From contig CAHIKZ030000835.1 of NCBI GenBank assembly GCA_903632075.3, positions 1,962,501 to 2,026,500 on the forward strand: a stretch of DNA of 64,000 bases, read 5' to 3'. The position numbers and the translations under genes were made by a program. The notes under the pieces were generated by a model. The model searched no databases. It was not told the origin of the DNA and saw nothing but the letters and a program-made list of their open reading frames with translations. The stretch is from Acanthosepion pharaonis. Taxonomy: Eukaryota; Mollusca; Cephalopoda; Sepiida; Sepiidae. Below, in pieces: positions 63,671 through 64,000 of this stretch (position 1 is its first letter; the number at the start of each line of letters is the position of its first letter).

Positions 63671-64000
63671 AAATATCTAAAAAGAACCAAAGAAGCAGAT
63701 GTGGACCAACAGAAAACACATCAGTGGTTGAGAAGCACCAGGTTGAAAGCTGAGACAAAAGGCTTAATTATTGTAGCTCGGGACCAAAGCCTCGAAACCA
63801 GATCCTATCACCGTCACATAATCAAGGATGGACTAACCCGAAATGCAGGATCTGCGGAAAAGATGATGAAACTGTCGACCATATTATCTCAGGATGTCCG
63901 GAACTAGCAAAAACTGAATATACCCACAGACATAACAAGATAGCGACATATGTACACTGGAAGATATGTAAGAAGCACAAAATCAAAAAACACTGAGCGA
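63668..64000 (+). pseudogene. second LINE-C copy, head-to-tail, cut by window end
   Basis: Begins KYLKRTKEADVDQQKTHQWL, then LKAETKGLIIVARDQSLETR (frame 63701-63907). After a frameshift near 63830 it gives CRICGKDDETVDHIISGC (CCHC knuckle, 63844-63897), PELAKTEYTHRHNKIATYVH and WKICKKHKIKKH, stop near 63997. It matches 62800-63130 of the previous copy but is clearly diverged, so it is an independent insertion and not a fresh duplication. Anything further 3' lies beyond the window. Confidence 0.75.

Overview
The window is repeat-saturated, AT-rich animal DNA, and I find no intact host gene in it. The mix of families fits a mollusc, most likely a coleoid cephalopod such as an octopus: several tRNA-derived SINEs, 5'-truncated LINEs of at least four kinds, Helentron-like elements ending in a CGGGCAACGCCGGG hairpin, and (AT)n/(GT)n tracts every 1-2 kb. 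That placement is recollection and inference. Nothing here proves it, and a library search would be decisive. All longer reading frames are either transposon remnants or translations of simple repeats.

Layout. 1-7.3 kb holds (AT)n tracts bracketed by short foldback repeats that share a TTGAGCAC core, SINE copies and LINE tails. 7.43-11.13 kb is one 32-bp minisatellite of about 115 units, built from three monomer variants in a higher-order order. 11.59-12.41 kb is an internally deleted mariner with matching terminal repeats. 12.5-19.7 kb carries SINE clusters, a Helentron-like element, (CTAT)n tracts and LINE remnants. 19.8-26.6 kb is AT-rich, mostly single-copy-looking sequence with a Helitron-like fragment, a 1.9-kb inverted-repeat structure and one LINE RT fragment. 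26.6-29.1 kb stacks 5'-truncated Jockey/CR1-like LINE tails, all on the minus strand. 29.2-32.6 kb has SINEs, a GIY-YIG remnant and a Helentron-like element with a triplicated head.

34.1-35.9 kb is the most unusual stretch. It has GC-rich repeats whose hairpin stems show compensatory changes between copies. Two of the copies lie inside a 943-bp solo LTR with perfect TGTTATGG...CCATAACA ends and a 5-bp ATTAT target duplication. 36-44 kb holds more SINEs, LINE pieces and (GATA)n. 44.6-45.16 kb is a 112-114-bp minisatellite. 46.2-52.46 kb is a satellite of about 44 units, each built from the 3' end of an R4/Dong-like LINE plus (AAT)n(AAG)n. 53-59.8 kb has inverted SINE pairs, a polypurine block and a palindromic transposase-derived element. 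62.0-64.0 kb ends with two head-to-tail copies of the same R4/Dong-like LINE, separated by (TAA)n tracts. The first copy still shows a CCHC knuckle and the PD-x14-D motif of a restriction-like endonuclease.

Common thread. (TAA)n-targeted LINEs leave tails containing (TAA)n, which can seed further insertions, and one such tail appears to have been amplified into a satellite. (AT)n tracts and foldback elements are likewise physically coupled across the window. I propose no host pathway or operon.
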